The translations under genes were made by a program, and so were the position numbers. DNA of 15,031 nt from contig DRTC01000058.1 in assembly GCA_011372345.1 (NCBI GenBank), forward strand, positions 1-15,031. The letters are read 5' to 3'. The DNA comes from Candidatus Cloacimonadota bacterium (lineage in GTDB: Bacteria; Cloacimonadota; Cloacimonadia; Cloacimonadales; TCS61). Below, piece after piece: positions 1-8,288 of this stretch (position 1 is the first letter of the stretch; the number at the start of each line of letters is the position of its first letter). The notes below the pieces were generated by a model. It ran no database searches and was not told where the DNA came from. It saw only the letters and a list, made by a program, of their open reading frames with translations.

Positions 1-342
1 CTCGGAGCTAATGTCTATTATCAGAACTTTACATTCAGGGGTTGCATTTATAGATTAGAAGATTTTTTCAAAGAAAAAGATTCTGGTAATTACGGACAAA
101 AATTCGCTATTGGTATTAAATACACTTTGGACACTTTTTCTGATATTAAAGCATCCCAGAAAGACGGTTATCTGAAAAGTACTGTTCCACCTAAAGAAAG
201 AACAATGACAAGGACTTTACCGGAAACTCCATCTGTTGATTATGATTCAAATCCACTTTTAGAAGAATTGCGATTGATCAGAGAAAGAAGAAAACAAGCT
301 GAAAAAGAGTTAGAAGAAATTAGAAAACTACTTCAAGAGTAA
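1..342 (+). CDS. C-terminal part of a probable outer-membrane beta-barrel protein with coiled-coil tail (5' truncated)
   Basis: The frame ending at the TAA at 340-342 is open back to base 1, so the gene begins before the window; 113 codons are visible. The first ~43 residues alternate hydrophobic/aromatic and polar residues and finish with GQKFAIGIKYTL, which looks like the last strands of an outer-membrane beta-barrel. A Pro/Thr-rich linker follows, then a highly charged helix (LLEELRLIRERRKQAEKELE), probably a short coiled coil facing the periplasm. The TTG at 127 is not a credible start because it lies inside this continuous reading frame. The next gene follows after 8 bases, so this is the first visible member of the envelope operon. 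A barrel fits an outer-membrane anchor for the TolQR-like machine downstream. The family cannot be named from this fragment; the barrel assignment is inference. Confidence 0.6.
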   Translation, partial: LGANVYYQNFTFRGCIYRLEDFFKEKDSGNYGQKFAIGIKYTLDTFSDIKASQKDGYLKSTVPPKERTMTRTLPETPSVDYDSNPLLEELRLIRERRKQAEKELEEIRKLLQE

Positions 343-350
343 TTTCTAAA

Positions 351-2399
351 ATGAATCCTAAAAACATATTTTTTAGTTTAGTTCTATTATTGTCTCTTTT
401 TTTATCAGCCCAAGAGGATAATTCTGCCTTAATTCAACTGATACAAGAAGAGCAGCGTGGATTAGATATTATCGAAGGTGAAATCCAGTATTTCTATAAT
501 TTGATAAATCTAAGAAAAGAAGTACGCGAGCAATATAAGAACGGAAATCTGTTAAAGATTGAAAGAGCATTTGATGAAGACTCCCGAGTCATCGATAATA
601 TGTTCAGGACTTCCGATGCACAAGCAATCAGCATGAAAGTCGGAGAGCTTAAAGTTATTTATAGCGATGTACCTGAATTAAAAGACCAAATACTCTTTTA
701 CAGGGCTAAAAGTTTAAAAATTAGAGGAAATGTAGATAAATCTCAAAACCTTTTAGAAGAATTGGTTGATAATTACCAGTCTTCTCCTAAATTTGATCCT
801 GCTCTTTTTCTGTTAGAAGAGATTTACTTTATCAAGGAACTCGATTCTGAATTGATCACTCTCTATAATAAATTTCCTTCAAATAAATCAGGTCAGCAGA
901 AATATCAACTAGCTCAAGCTTATTACAACATCGACGATTTTGATAATGCAAAAAAAAGGTTTCAGCTACTTTCTGAAAATGAAGAATACAGCTTTCGAGC
1001 CAAATCAATGCTGGCGTTAATTGCCTATTTTGAAGATGGGATAAATGCTTCTATAAAGATGTTTGAAACCTTAAAAAATGAACATCAACCATCTACTCCT
1101 TATTACGACTTTGTGATTTTATCTTTAGCTCGTTTGTATTCTGAAAAAAAAGACATGATTACTTCTTTGGATTATTATGAACAATATCTCGACTTGCAGG
1201 GAGATCTTTTATTTTCAGATTCAGATTATGGTATTGCAACAGTAGAATTACAAAAGAAAATGAATTACGATGAAATAATGTATGAGATCGGAACCCAGTA
1301 TAAAAATGCCAAAGACTATGATAGAGCATTATATTACTATTCATTAATAATCAATAATCCTGTTAAGAGCGAGTATTTTGCTTCTGCTAAATTTGCAGTT
1401 TTGATGGTTGAACTTGAAAAAGGTGATATAAACACTGTTGAAGAAAAACTCAATGAGATAATTTCTGTTAATAATATTCTCTTGGAAACATTAAATGCAA
1501 AATACAGTCTTCTTGAAAAATACAAAAATTTGAGAACAGATTACTCTAAAGATGACATTTCGGAAAATGAAAGAACTTCCATAAAAAATAAAATGGATAG
1601 TATTGAATCTGCCCTTCAGAAGACAAACACCTCTCTTCAATCTTTATATAAAGGTCTCGATCCTGTCACCTTAATAGCTCTTGAAATGTTAGAAGAGGAA
1701 TATCTTTCGTATAATAGCATTATCAGCGAAATGGAAGCTGTTATTAAACTGGCAAATACAATTCCAAACAAAAAAATCCCCAAAATGCTTGATAAAAGAA
1801 TTGAAGATTCCGATGCATATTTGGTAACTCTACAAATGATTTCCTATTTAGGTCATCTACAGAATTTTACTACTCAAGATTATGAATTAGCCAGAGCATT
1901 AGCTGTAGAAAAACTACACGAAGATTTCTTATTAAACACCTGGAAAGAGATAAGAAATATAGCGAGAGAAACTAATCATCCCAATATTGCAGTTATGTGT
2001 GATAATTCAATAGAAATACTGTCAGGAAATCTTGAATCAATTGATACAATTGCCCGAATACAATTTCAAGGTGAACCAAGTGCTGATATGAAACAATTGA
2101 TCCGGGAAGAAGCAGTTGCAATAGAACAAAATAGGGATGATCTGATTGAGATTAAACAGGAAGTTATTGAGAAATTCAATAAAAAAATTGCTAAAAGACT
2201 TGATAAAGAGAAAGAATTATTAGTAGAAGAGAATGAGATGCTAAAAGAAACATATCATAACGCTCTAACCATGATGAAGGATGATATAGTAGAAGAAAAT
2301 GACAGATACCAGATCAGCTTATTGGATGTTCTATTCAAACAATCTCAAACCATCGACGAAGAATATAAAGAATTCACGGAACAAATGAAAAATGAATAA
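351..2399 (+). CDS. Exported TPR/coiled-coil protein, 682 aa
   Basis: The N-terminus is a signal peptide (residues 1-20) with a likely signal peptidase I cut in LFLSA|QED, so the protein is periplasmic or outer-membrane attached. Residues ~100-350 contain degenerate tetratricopeptide-like helix pairs, for example YQLAQAYYNIDDFDNAKKRF near 185-204 and a second unit near 308-335 (YDRALYYYSLI). Residues ~360-470 and ~580-682 are long charged helices likely to form coiled coils. No catalytic motif is visible. There is no good Shine-Dalgarno sequence; the start lies 8 bases after the previous stop, so translation may be coupled. The stop codon overlaps the next gene by 8 bases. The operon context suggests a periplasmic scaffold of a TolQR-energised envelope machine, comparable in role to the TPR Glt proteins of Myxococcus. 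The exact family is not recognised. Confidence 0.75.
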   Translation: MNPKNIFFSLVLLLSLFLSAQEDNSALIQLIQEEQRGLDIIEGEIQYFYNLINLRKEVREQYKNGNLLKIERAFDEDSRVIDNMFRTSDAQAISMKVGELKVIYSDVPELKDQILFYRAKSLKIRGNVDKSQNLLEELVDNYQSSPKFDPALFLLEEIYFIKELDSELITLYNKFPSNKSGQQKYQLAQAYYNIDDFDNAKKRFQLLSENEEYSFRAKSMLALIAYFEDGINASIKMFETLKNEHQPSTPYYDFVILSLARLYSEKKDMITSLDYYEQYLDLQGDLLFSDSDYGIATVELQKKMNYDEIMYEIGTQYKNAKDYDRALYYYSLIINNPVKSEYFASAKFAVLMVELEKGDINTVEEKLNEIISVNNILLETLNAKYSLLEKYKNLRTDYSKDDISENERTSIKNKMDSIESALQKTNTSLQSLYKGLDPVTLIALEMLEEEYLSYNSIISEMEAVIKLANTIPNKKIPKMLDKRIEDSDAYLVTLQMISYLGHLQNFTTQDYELARALAVEKLHEDFLLNTWKEIRNIARETNHPNIAVMCDNSIEILSGNLESIDTIARIQFQGEPSADMKQLIREEAVAIEQNRDDLIEIKQEVIEKFNKKIAKRLDKEKELLVEENEMLKETYHNALTMMKDDIVEENDRYQISLLDVLFKQSQTIDEEYKEFTEQMKNE

Positions 2400-5300
2400 T
2401 AAAATAAATTTTTTTTTAATTTTCTCATTTTTAATTTTCTTAGCTATAAGTCTTTTTTCACAAGACCAAGACATTGATCCAAAACTACAAAAAGAATACA
2501 ATAAAAAAATCTCTTATAAAAAAAGTGTTTATGATAGAACTTTAAAATACATCGAAGAAAATCCAAACTCTACCGGACTGGCTAACTTATATTTTAATCT
2601 GGCTGAAATGAGCATCGAAATAGATGTTAATGATCCAGAGATTACAGCGATGTATTATAAAAAGGTTCTTGAACATGATCCTTACTTTCCGAGTAAAGAT
2701 GTTGTCCTCTATAATATTGGATATTTTGATTTTGCAGCAAAATTATTAGAACGGGATACAGAAAGACAGAAAAACATCGAATTGGTGATGAATTGGCCTG
2801 ATAATCTTAGATTATCGGAAGAAAAACTAAAAACATCCATCGACGCTTTTTCGGAAATTTACCAATCAATGCCGGAATCAAAATATAATACAGATGCTGT
2901 TTACAGATTAGGAACAGTGTACTTCGAAATAGCTCTCGATTCCAGAGAACCTCTTCCATACTTCCAAAAAGCAATAGAATACTTTGACATTGTTGCTCAA
3001 CGAGAGGGAGATCCATTACAGAATTACGGTCTTTTTCAAAGAGGATGGTCTTATTTCAGCAGTGCTCAATTTGAATTAGCTATCCAGGATTTTACCCAAA
3101 TACTTGATATTATTCATAATGATAGTCTGCAAACAGAAAAAGTTTTCTTTGAAGATGATGCCATCGAAAATATTGCTTTCAGTTTGATCGACTACGATAG
3201 TTCGGATTTTAATCAAGCATCGGTTGCTGCAGAAAAAGCGAAAGAGATACTTGCAGAGTTTATTAGTGACGAATACAGTAAAGAGATTCTGCTAAAATCG
3301 ATCGAATTAAAACTTAAATATAATGCACCTATCCAAGCCATTGATCTAATAAATTCATATCTATCTCTTTATCCTCTCAGCCCGGAATGTCCATTATTTA
3401 TTGATTCGGTAATGACGATTTATCAAAATAATCCATCTCGAACACGAGATAAACAGCCTGCTGAAGATTTGATTGTAAATGAAATGATCAGAATTGTAGA
3501 TAATTATAAAGTAGATTCCGAATGGTTCAAAGCTAATGCTGAGAAGGATCTTTCAGCTCAATTTCAAGTGATCAGGAAAGCTTACGAATTTCTTGAACCA
3601 AAATATTACAACAACTTTGTACATTCAAAAGAAGAAGAAGATTTTATCACTTATAAGGAACTTGTTAATGATTACTTAAAATTTGATTCTTATATTGATA
3701 AAGAGAATCTTGAAAAAATGAAGACCATCAGAAGACGAGTTTTAGATGCCAGTCTGGAACTTGCTGAAAGCACTAATAATCCGTCTCATTATTTCTCTGT
3801 TTTGAAAGATATTAACGATTTTAATAATCTCTATCCTGACCATGAAGAATTTTATATTTTTGAAGATAACATTTTTTATTGTAATGAAAAGATCTATGAA
3901 TTGTTAAAACCAACTATTGACGAACAAGCCTATATCGATACAACCTGGAATGTTTTTCTTGATAATAATAGTTTAGATTCATTATTTATTGATGCTTCAT
4001 TACATTACGAGAAAATCCTAATCACTCCTGAATATCCCGGTGAAAATAAAGAATCGGACTTGATAAAATTAACTTACAAAAGAGCTGAAATCTGGTATGA
4101 TCGAAATGAGTTGGATAAAGCTTTTGCAGATTATTCGAAGTTATTAGATTACAATCTGGATAATGAGATTAGAAAACTGACCAATGCTCGTCTTGCCGAG
4201 ATCAGTCAGCAAAGAAATGATTATAATTTAGCTGAAACTTATTATCGGGAAGCAAGTAAATATGCAACAGAAGATGAGAAAAATGATTACAGTAATAATA
4301 TTTTAGCTTCAATCCAATCCAATGCCAACACACAAATGGATAAAGGAGATTATCTTACAGCTGCTGAAAATTATCTAAGACTTGCAGGTGAATTGGAAAA
4401 TGAAGATAAAGAAAAAAGTATTGGATTCAAACTCAAAGCAATCGAAGCGTATAAAAATGCCGGAGATAATCAAAAAGCGATCGATCTTTTGCTGGATATT
4501 GCTTCCCAAAAAGAAGCTAAAGAAGATATTCTCGCTGTTTATATCAACGCCTGGACAATATCAGATAGTTTAGGTGACTGGAATCAGAGCGAAAGATTAA
4601 GAAATCAGTTTATTGATAAGTTTAATAAATCGAACGAAGCTTATAAACTCCGACTTCAGAATATTGGATTTTATGAAGGAACACAATTCGATAACAAAGA
4701 AAAAGCAGCTGAAATGTATCTCCAACTTTATGAAGATGCTGCCGACATGGATATCGGAGAAGACAACCGGGAAAATATTTACTTAAATGCCATCAGGATT
4801 TATCAGGAATTAGGAAATGAAAACAAAGAAATCGAATTGATGCTGGCATTTGAAGAGAAACATCCGAATCATCCCAAATCTAACGAATTTTTACAGAAAG
4901 TTGCCTTGATCTATCACGATCGAGGAGAAGAAGAAAAATACGATACTCTTGCTCGCAAACTTTATAAAAAGGATCCTTCTATTGATCTTATGTCTGCCCT
5001 CGCAGCAGAAAAACTTAAAGATATCAAATCTGAAGTTGATAGCCTTTTTGTCTTGAAGGACTATCCCGGAATGGATGTTAAAATATCCGAATTCAAAGAA
5101 GTTGAAGCAAGTTATAAAGCAGACGGACTAGATTTACCTCTGGAATCCATTTATGAAGTTTTTGCTTATTATAAAAGCTATGAAGAATTTTATAATAGGT
5201 TCAATGATAAAATCGACTATATAGAAAACGATTTTTTAAAGAAATCTCCTCAAACTCTGATCAAAGTCAATACTTTAACTAAATGGAAAGATCACATGAT

Positions 5301-6195
5301 CGGAGGTGACGATAGAATTAATAACTTGATGAAAACCTGTAACAAGATCAAAGAGGATATTATTGCCTTGATCCGGGAAGGAAGCTCGTATGAACTTCAA
5401 GTCGAAAATCAAACTCATGCTCTTTATCTTACTGCTAAAGCTTATGATTATTCAATGGATGTTGTTACGACTCAAGTTCAAAAATTCGTCGATGTCTCTA
5501 ACCAGATCAATAATGAGCAGATGAAGAATCAACCGGATCTCCAGAATAAAGCGAAAATGACACTTTTGAATGCTGGAAAAGCAAAAGCTGGTGAATTCAA
5601 ACTTGAAGCTGCAAAAACATATCAGCAGTTACTATTGACTTTTTATGATGGTAAAAATTATTCTGATGAATGGACAGATAAGGCTCTGAACCGTTTATAT
5701 GAATGGGATGTCAGGTCAGAAAAATATTATGATCATCTTTATTCGGATGCTTCCTGGATAATCAATAATGCTCAAGTCGATGATTATCTATATTTTTTGG
5801 AAACTGACTCTCTCTGGAGTTTTGCAAACACTACGGAAGATACTGTATTTGAATTTGCCAAGGTCATTGAAATGAATCCGGAAATGAATTCCTATATTTT
5901 GATCAACTTTAATGCAAATGATGAACCGGAAATGTTGACTATTGATTACGCAGCGGAAAAACCTGTACAAGTTATCTATAATAAAGAAATCATACCGATC
6001 GAACCTGTTGTGCAGGATACCATTAATCTGAGTGATAATAATATTATTCATTATACTTTACAGATCGAAGATAATCTCTATCAGGGAGCTAATAATTTGG
6101 TGTTTAAAGTTGAGAATAACGCATCAGTTACAACACCAAGCTATCTGGCAGCACACATAACCATCCAATATGATAAAGCTAAAAAAGAAGAATAA
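2392..6195 (+). CDS. Very large exported TPR protein with C-terminal beta-rich domain, 1267 aa
   Basis: A signal peptide covers residues 1-23, with a likely cut in LFS|QDQ. Many TPR-like helix pairs follow: near 60-95, 170-240 (for example LFQRGWSYFSSAQFELAIQD), 560-660 (RAEIWYDRNELDKAFADY; ISQQRNDYNLAETYYREA), 680-710 and 790-860. Residues ~930-1060 are long helices. The last ~125 residues (1140-1262) switch to beta-strand-like sequence ending in ASVTTPSYLAAHITIQY, resembling a small beta-sandwich. The protein appears full length. Its ATG sits inside the end of the preceding gene (ATGAATAATAA, 8-base overlap) without a clear Shine-Dalgarno sequence, which implies translational coupling and perhaps a fixed ratio of the two TPR proteins. 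The likely role is a periplasmic scaffold bridging the inner-membrane motor and the outer membrane. That is inferred from architecture and neighbours, not from a named family. Confidence 0.8.
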   Translation: MNNKINFFLIFSFLIFLAISLFSQDQDIDPKLQKEYNKKISYKKSVYDRTLKYIEENPNSTGLANLYFNLAEMSIEIDVNDPEITAMYYKKVLEHDPYFPSKDVVLYNIGYFDFAAKLLERDTERQKNIELVMNWPDNLRLSEEKLKTSIDAFSEIYQSMPESKYNTDAVYRLGTVYFEIALDSREPLPYFQKAIEYFDIVAQREGDPLQNYGLFQRGWSYFSSAQFELAIQDFTQILDIIHNDSLQTEKVFFEDDAIENIAFSLIDYDSSDFNQASVAAEKAKEILAEFISDEYSKEILLKSIELKLKYNAPIQAIDLINSYLSLYPLSPECPLFIDSVMTIYQNNPSRTRDKQPAEDLIVNEMIRIVDNYKVDSEWFKANAEKDLSAQFQVIRKAYEFLEPKYYNNFVHSKEEEDFITYKELVNDYLKFDSYIDKENLEKMKTIRRRVLDASLELAESTNNPSHYFSVLKDINDFNNLYPDHEEFYIFEDNIFYCNEKIYELLKPTIDEQAYIDTTWNVFLDNNSLDSLFIDASLHYEKILITPEYPGENKESDLIKLTYKRAEIWYDRNELDKAFADYSKLLDYNLDNEIRKLTNARLAEISQQRNDYNLAETYYREASKYATEDEKNDYSNNILASIQSNANTQMDKGDYLTAAENYLRLAGELENEDKEKSIGFKLKAIEAYKNAGDNQKAIDLLLDIASQKEAKEDILAVYINAWTISDSLGDWNQSERLRNQFIDKFNKSNEAYKLRLQNIGFYEGTQFDNKEKAAEMYLQLYEDAADMDIGEDNRENIYLNAIRIYQELGNENKEIELMLAFEEKHPNHPKSNEFLQKVALIYHDRGEEEKYDTLARKLYKKDPSIDLMSALAAEKLKDIKSEVDSLFVLKDYPGMDVKISEFKEVEASYKADGLDLPLESIYEVFAYYKSYEEFYNRFNDKIDYIENDFLKKSPQTLIKVNTLTKWKDHMIGGDDRINNLMKTCNKIKEDIIALIREGSSYELQVENQTHALYLTAKAYDYSMDVVTTQVQKFVDVSNQINNEQMKNQPDLQNKAKMTLLNAGKAKAGEFKLEAAKTYQQLLLTFYDGKNYSDEWTDKALNRLYEWDVRSEKYYDHLYSDASWIINNAQVDDYLYFLETDSLWSFANTTEDTVFEFAKVIEMNPEMNSYILINFNANDEPEMLTIDYAAEKPVQVIYNKEIIPIEPVVQDTINLSDNNIIHYTLQIEDNLYQGANNLVFKVENNASVTTPSYLAAHITIQYDKAKKEE

Positions 6196-6218
6196 AGATT
6201 TAATGAGAAGGTGATTTT

Positions 6219-6464
6219 ATGAAAAAAAAATTACTGCTTTTACTTTTAATGTTTTCTTTCACATTCTGTCTTATTGCCCAGGAAGAAACAGTTGATAGAA
6301 GCAATTTAAAAAAATTGAAAAGTGATGAAGAAGACAAAGTTACTGTTGAAATAAAAAAACCTGATAATTCAGCAATTATGCCAAGAAAACAAACGGAATA
6401 TAAAACTGAACACAGTTTTTCGATCAGGGAAAAAATAAAAAAATCAAATAAACTATTATATTAG
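6219..6464 (+). CDS. Small exported charged protein, 81 aa
   Basis: A strong Shine-Dalgarno (GAGAAGGTGA, 6204-6213) precedes the ATG at 6219. Residues 1-20 form a clear signal peptide (MKKK, then a Leu/Phe-rich core) with a likely cut in LIA|QEE. The mature part is only ~60 residues, rich in Lys and Glu, with no Cys and no predicted membrane segment, ending in Lys-rich IREKIKKSNKLLY. It sits 23 bases after the large TPR gene and 9 bases before the TolQ-like gene, so it is co-transcribed and probably a periplasmic accessory of the machine. I do not recognise the family. The start and coding status are well supported by the ribosome site, the signal peptide and the tight fit between neighbours. 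Confidence 0.75.
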   Translation: MKKKLLLLLLMFSFTFCLIAQEETVDRSNLKKLKSDEEDKVTVEIKKPDNSAIMPRKQTEYKTEHSFSIREKIKKSNKLLY

Positions 6465-6473
6465 GGAGGAATA

Positions 6474-7199
6474 ATGAAAAAATTCTGGTTAAGGATATTG
6501 ATTATCTCTATCTTGACATTGACTTTCGGAAGTCTTTCGGCTAAATCGGTCGTTGAAATTTATATGGAAGGCGGAGCATTCATGCACATTATTACAGCCT
6601 TGTTTGTGATTATGATCATATTTGCTATAATTAAATATTACCAGTTAGCCATTCGGGAAAAACTGGATGCAAAAAGTTTCTATTTGAAACTCAAAGGTTA
6701 CATCAGGAACAAGCAATATGATGAATCTGCTAAAATCAGCGCACAATTTAAAACAACAACTCTTGGATTCATTTTCTGGAGCGGTTTTCTGGCATTTATC
6801 GATGCCAAGAAATCAGGTAGAACCGGTACCGACCTGGAGAACGCTTTAAAAAATGCATTCGATGAAGCAGGACTGCAGACTATTCCAAAAGTCGAAGCCG
6901 GTCTTTTCTGGTTAGATGTTATAGCTCAAGTTGCTACTTTTCTGGGTCTGCTGGGAACAATTTTCGGACTTATTTTAGCATTTGATGCCTTGGCAAAAGC
7001 TCCAGAAGCACTGAAACAGATCAAACTTACCGAAGGTATTTCTCAAGCCATGGGAACGACTGCTTATGGTCTTATCGTTGCGATTATTACCATGTTCATC
7101 AAAGGTGGTCTGCAAGCAAGAGCTGATAGGATCATTAACGATATCGATGAATACAGCGTTAAATTGATCAATCAAATTACTTATTCACTAAAGGATTAG
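6474..7199 (+). CDS. TolQ/ExbB/MotA-family proton channel subunit
   Basis: This 241-aa protein has the hallmark ExbB/TolQ helices. TM2 is near 146-170 with ATFLGLLGTIFGLILAF, and TM3 near 188-209 with GISQAMGTTAYGLIVAI. Thr162 and Thr195/196 match the conserved polar Thr residues lining the proton path in ExbB/TolQ. TM1 is near 39-55, followed by a cytoplasmic loop (~60-140). An additional N-terminal hydrophobic segment (residues 5-23, ending LSAKS) looks like a cleavable signal peptide, present in some ExbB-like proteins but absent from E. coli TolQ. The Shine-Dalgarno GGGAGGA lies just before the ATG. Two ExbD/TolR-type genes follow immediately. It should form the pentameric inner-membrane stator that uses proton motive force to move the ExbD-type rod. 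The closest functional analogue by gene content is Myxococcus AglR. General family confidence is high; the specific subfamily is inferred. Confidence 0.92.
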   Translation: MKKFWLRILIISILTLTFGSLSAKSVVEIYMEGGAFMHIITALFVIMIIFAIIKYYQLAIREKLDAKSFYLKLKGYIRNKQYDESAKISAQFKTTTLGFIFWSGFLAFIDAKKSGRTGTDLENALKNAFDEAGLQTIPKVEAGLFWLDVIAQVATFLGLLGTIFGLILAFDALAKAPEALKQIKLTEGISQAMGTTAYGLIVAIITMFIKGGLQARADRIINDIDEYSVKLINQITYSLKD

Positions 7200-7202
7200 A
7201 TC

Positions 7203-7721
7203 GTGTATCAGGGTCCATCAAAAGAGAGACGGCTGTCTCAAAAAAGACAGAAGTATCCCAATCTGATTCCATTGATGAACATGTTCATTGTTATCATTCC
7301 CATGATGATGATGATCATGGTATCGGTTCATTTGGCTTTAGTTGGAATTAATCTTCCTGTTGCTGAAGGTGGTGGAGGTTCGGAAATCGAGCAGAAAGAA
7401 GAAGCGGAACTTCCAAAAAAAATTACTTTAGCTTTGCTTACTGATCGATTTCAGATATCTATTGAAGGAATAAAGGATATCATTGAAATACCGGCTTTAA
7501 GTGAAAATGCTGGAAAAATTAAATACGATTTTCTCTCGCTTGATCAGAACATTAACCATCTGAAAAAAGAAAATGAGAATCAAAATACGATAGAAATATT
7601 ACCCGATCCTCAAGTTCAGTTTGATATTCTGCTTAGATCTATTGATATTTGTAAAAGCAACGGTTTCCCTAATATAAAATATCTTACGGTTTCTAAAAAG
7701 TATTATCAAGCTAAACCTTGA
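7203..7721 (+). CDS. ExbD/TolR-type protein with Asn replacing the transmembrane Asp
   Basis: This 172-aa protein begins with a GTG three bases after the TolQ-like stop; AAGGA at 7190-7194 serves as ribosome site. The layout is ExbD/TolR: a basic cytoplasmic N-terminus, one membrane helix (~20-48: NLIPLMNMFIVIIPMMMMIM), a linker with LPVAEGGGG, and a periplasmic domain ending in the usual strand pattern (FPNIKYLTVSKKY). In ExbD and TolR the helix starts with a pattern like P-L-x-D, whose Asp carries the proton; here residue 26 is Asn (codon AAC, 7278-7280). The Met-rich helix (Pro33 then four Met) is also atypical. With an Asp-bearing paralogue next door, this subunit may be a non-protonating partner in a heterodimeric rod. 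Family call firm; functional consequence inferred. Confidence 0.88.
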   Translation: MYQGPSKERRLSQKRQKYPNLIPLMNMFIVIIPMMMMIMVSVHLALVGINLPVAEGGGGSEIEQKEEAELPKKITLALLTDRFQISIEGIKDIIEIPALSENAGKIKYDFLSLDQNINHLKKENENQNTIEILPDPQVQFDILLRSIDICKSNGFPNIKYLTVSKKYYQAKP

Positions 7722-7733
7722 CAGGAGCTGATA

Positions 7734-8273
7734 ATGATTGCGAATAAAAAGGATAAATTCAGATTAGCAAAAAAGAAATCACATTCAAAGAGTGATCTTA
7801 ATATTACATCTTTGATGGATATTCTGACAATTTTATTAGTATTCATGCTGAAAAATGTAGCTATGGATGCTTCTCAGAAGAACGCTCCTGAAGGTATGTT
7901 TTTACCAACAACAACAACTAAAGACAAACTTATTGAAAGCGGTCAGGCGATCCTGATTAAAATATTTTCTGATAAACCGGAAAAAAATGAACCTGCTAAG
8001 ATACTATTTGGAAAAGAAAACATTTATGTTGGTACATTGCAGGAATTTATGAGCAAAAGAGAGACACGGGAAAACCTGTTTAATTATCTCAAACTCGAAG
8101 CTGATGAAATTAATGTTATGCAGAATAAACCTTGTCTGCTCATTCAGGCAGATAAGGAGCTTAAATGCAGATACATTACCGAATTCATCATCTTCAGTGC
8201 TAATGCTGCTTTTGCTAACATTTATTTCTCTTCTATTCATGCTGATGACAAAAATGAAGTCCTTGGCATCTAA
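7734..8273 (+). CDS. ExbD/TolR-type biopolymer transport protein with intact Asp
   Basis: AGGAG at 7723-7727 precedes the ATG at 7734. The 179-aa product has a Lys-rich cytoplasmic N-terminus, then the canonical ExbD/TolR helix entry SDLNITSLMDILTILLVFML with Asp29 in the proton-binding position. The periplasmic domain (~50-179) ends with a helix-strand pattern containing CLLIQADKELKCRYITEFI, equivalent to the ExbD dimerisation domain. It pairs with the TolQ-like channel subunit and with the preceding Asn-bearing paralogue, giving one TolQ and two TolR types, the same set as AglR, AglQ and AglS in Myxococcus. There are 12 bases from the previous stop and 15 to the next start. It is likely the energised rod subunit of the envelope machine. 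Confidence 0.9.
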   Translation: MIANKKDKFRLAKKKSHSKSDLNITSLMDILTILLVFMLKNVAMDASQKNAPEGMFLPTTTTKDKLIESGQAILIKIFSDKPEKNEPAKILFGKENIYVGTLQEFMSKRETRENLFNYLKLEADEINVMQNKPCLLIQADKELKCRYITEFIIFSANAAFANIYFSSIHADDKNEVLGI

Positions 8274-8276
8274 ACA

Positions 8277-8282
8277 GAGGTG
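8277..8282 (+). promoter_or_regulatory. Shine-Dalgarno that sets the start of the AgmX/TonB-like gene
   Basis: GAGGTG lies six bases before a GTG at 8289. The in-frame GTG at 8280 is itself part of this ribosome site, so translation most likely begins at 8289, shortening the protein by three residues. Confidence 0.65.
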
Positions 8283-8288
8283 AAAATT

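Noticed and set aside
127..342. A short separate gene starting at TTG 127.
   Set aside because: The frame is open back to base 1 and the residues before 127 look like continuous beta-barrel protein, so it is the tail of a truncated gene.
6219..6290. Lipoprotein signal in the 81-aa protein (a Cys in FTFC).
   Set aside because: The Cys is in the hydrophobic core with no proper lipobox residues before it; a signal peptidase I site in LIA|QEE fits better.
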